Shown here: positions 62,883 to 64,000 of the stretch, piece by piece
Position numbering within the stretch: position 1 is the stretch's first letter
How the letters are laid out: the number at the start of each line of letters is the position of its first letter
From: Bacteroidota bacterium
GTDB lineage: Bacteria; Bacteroidota; Bacteroidia; Chitinophagales; BACL12
Length of the DNA: 64,000 nt
Direction: 5' to 3'
Assembly (NCBI GenBank): GCA_016706865.1
Contig: JADJIS010000002.1
Coordinates: 682,001-746,000, forward strand
Notes under the pieces: model-generated
Told to the model about the DNA's origin: nothing
Databases searched by the model: none
What the model saw: only the letters and a program-made list of their open reading frames with translations
Translations under genes and position numbers: made by a program

Positions 62883-63908
62883 TTAGTTCATGAGTAAAGC
62901 AGCATATTGTTCGCGGTTCTTCAATGCAATTCCGGTTCCACGCACAACTGCCTTTAAAGGATCGTCGGCAACATGCACTGCGAGTTTGGTTTTTAAACTG
63001 ATACGTTTATCCAAACCCCTTAATAATGCACCGCCACCGGTCAAATAAATACCATTGCGCTGAATATCACTCGCCAATTCGGGAGGAGTGGTCTCCAGTG
63101 CCTTTAAAATGGCTTCTTCTATTTTAGAAATGGATTTATCTAAGGAATGTGAAATTTCAGAATAGGTAACCACAAGTTGTTTGGGTATACCTGTCATAAG
63201 GTCGCGACCACTCACCTGATAATCCTCAGGCGCTTCATCAAGCTCCGGAAGTGCCGACCCTACATTTATTTTGATCGCCTCAGCCGTACGTTCACCAATC
63301 AAAAGGTTGTGCTGGCGTCGCATATAGTCTACAATATCAGCGGTAAACTCATCTCCAGCAACGCGAATGGACTGGTCGCAAACAATACCCGAAAGCGCAA
63401 CAACGGCAATTTCAGTAGTTCCTCCCCCAATATCAATAATCATATTACCGATAGGTTCCTGCACATCTAAACCAATACCAAGCGCTGCTGCCATTGGTTC
63501 GTGAATAAGCCAGGCTTCGCGGGCACCTGCCTGTTCGGCGCTGTCTTTTACTGCGCGTTTCTCCACTTCCGTGATTCCGGAGGGAATACAGATAACCATA
63601 ATAAGAGACGGTTTAAACAATCTGTTTTTTGGAAATATCATGCTTATCATGCCTCTTATCATGGCTTCGGCAGCCTGAAAGTCAGCAATAACGCCATCTC
63701 GCAGCGGACGTATCGTCTTTATATTATCGTGGGTCTTCTCATGCATTTGCATTGCGCGTTTGCCTACCGCAATTACTTTTTCTGTTTTCCGGTCTATTGC
63801 AACTATCGACGGCTCATCTACCATTACCTTGTCATGTGCGATAATGAGTGTGTTAGCTGTGCCGAGATCGATTGCAATTTCCTGCGTGAGAAAGTTGAAT
63901 ATACCCAT
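62883..63908 (-). CDS. mreB: Rod shape-determining protein MreB
   Basis: Bacterial actin homologue that forms membrane-bound filaments and positions the elongation machinery. The phosphate-1 loop reads IAIDLGTANTLI (about 11-22), the phosphate-2 loop MIIDIGGGTTEIAVV (about 160), and the adenosine motif is near GIYLTGGGALLRGLD. Length is 341 aa, full length. It is the first gene of the mreBCD-mrdA-rodA operon. Upstream, CAAAATTA (63938-63945) is a -7-type box on the minus strand but no matching -33 is visible before the window ends. Confidence 0.97.
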   Translation of the reverse strand: MGIFNFLTQEIAIDLGTANTLIIAHDKVMVDEPSIVAIDRKTEKVIAVGKRAMQMHEKTHDNIKTIRPLRDGVIADFQAAEAMIRGMISMIFPKNRLFKPSLIMVICIPSGITEVEKRAVKDSAEQAGAREAWLIHEPMAAALGIGLDVQEPIGNMIIDIGGGTTEIAVVALSGIVCDQSIRVAGDEFTADIVDYMRRQHNLLIGERTAEAIKINVGSALPELDEAPEDYQVSGRDLMTGIPKQLVVTYSEISHSLDKSISKIEEAILKALETTPPELASDIQRNGIYLTGGGALLRGLDKRISLKTKLAVHVADDPLKAVVRGTGIALKNREQYAALLMN

Positions 63909-64000
63909 GTTCGTTTCTTAAAATATCTATAAAGATGCAAAATTAAAGTTTGTTATTTACATGAGAGGATATAAACAACATTTTGTTTAAAGAATTGTAA

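Overview
The window is an AT-rich chromosomal segment of a Bacteroidota bacterium, probably from the Chitinophagales/Saprospirales/Sphingobacteriales side of the phylum rather than a gut Bacteroides. The evidence is gliding lipoproteins (GldB, GldD), type IX secretion cargo with both type A and type B sorting domains, a PorP/SprF protein, a fused MurF-Alr, the IPExxxVDY family, a 31-residue bS22/COX24-like protein, and promoters of the form TTG-N18..21-TAnnTTTG. No phage, integrase, transposase, CRISPR array, tRNA or rRNA was found. Most genes are housekeeping; the accessory signal lies in intergenic repeats, broken genes and a few poorly characterised proteins.

Layout. 1-2.3 kb: acpP-fabF-rnc operon (minus) behind a well-formed promoter. 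2.4-6.8 kb: IPExxxVDY protein, pyk, a pterin dehydratase and ligA (plus). 6.8-7.35 kb: repeat-rich gap. 7.35-12.7 kb: rpsT, radC, an EamA transporter, a four-PAS histidine kinase and a type A sorting-domain protein. 12.9-17.4 kb: PorP/SprF with a giant PKD/type B sorting-domain protein. 17.6-23.6 kb: murF-alr and secA, divergent. 23.7-28 kb: deoC, a SPOR protein with an M20 amidohydrolase, an ABC exporter. 28.2-34.2 kb (minus): HU, recG, an outer membrane protein, gldD, ssb, mutY. 34.5-37.4 kb (plus): an HU/IHF-like protein, a TPR protein, the bS22-like protein, Rne/Rng. 37.8-40.6 kb (minus): a PQQ-like propeller protein and a small membrane protein carrying HDTYFVIA. 40.8-44.2 kb: nadE and an outer membrane barrel (minus), gldB (plus). 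44.2-47 kb (minus): apaG, gmk, yicC, EamA. 47.2-50.7 kb (minus): one large outer membrane protein apparently split by a frameshift. 50.8-55.3 kb: an MBL hydrolase, a type A sorting-domain protein, a decayed second hutH, a YD-like secreted protein and intact hutH. 55.3-57.5 kb: NatAB-like ABC transporter. 58-63.9 kb (minus): the rod-shape operon mreB-mreC-mreD-mrdA-rodA.

Main points for a second look: two apparent single-base frameshifts in homopolymers (the large outer membrane protein, and the N-terminus of PBP2); a perfect 28-bp inverted repeat after secA whose arm recurs 5 kb away; other repeat modules that abut the stop codons of plus-strand genes; a 27-bp inverted repeat near 47.1 kb; a bounded hairpin-bearing element at 37.5-37.8 kb; a terminator touching the nadE start codon; a degenerate hutH duplicate; and gldB and gldD lacking their usual partners gldC and gldE. 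I did not find a convincing new multi-gene defence or metabolic system. The least explained gene unit is the propeller/HDTYFVIA pair.
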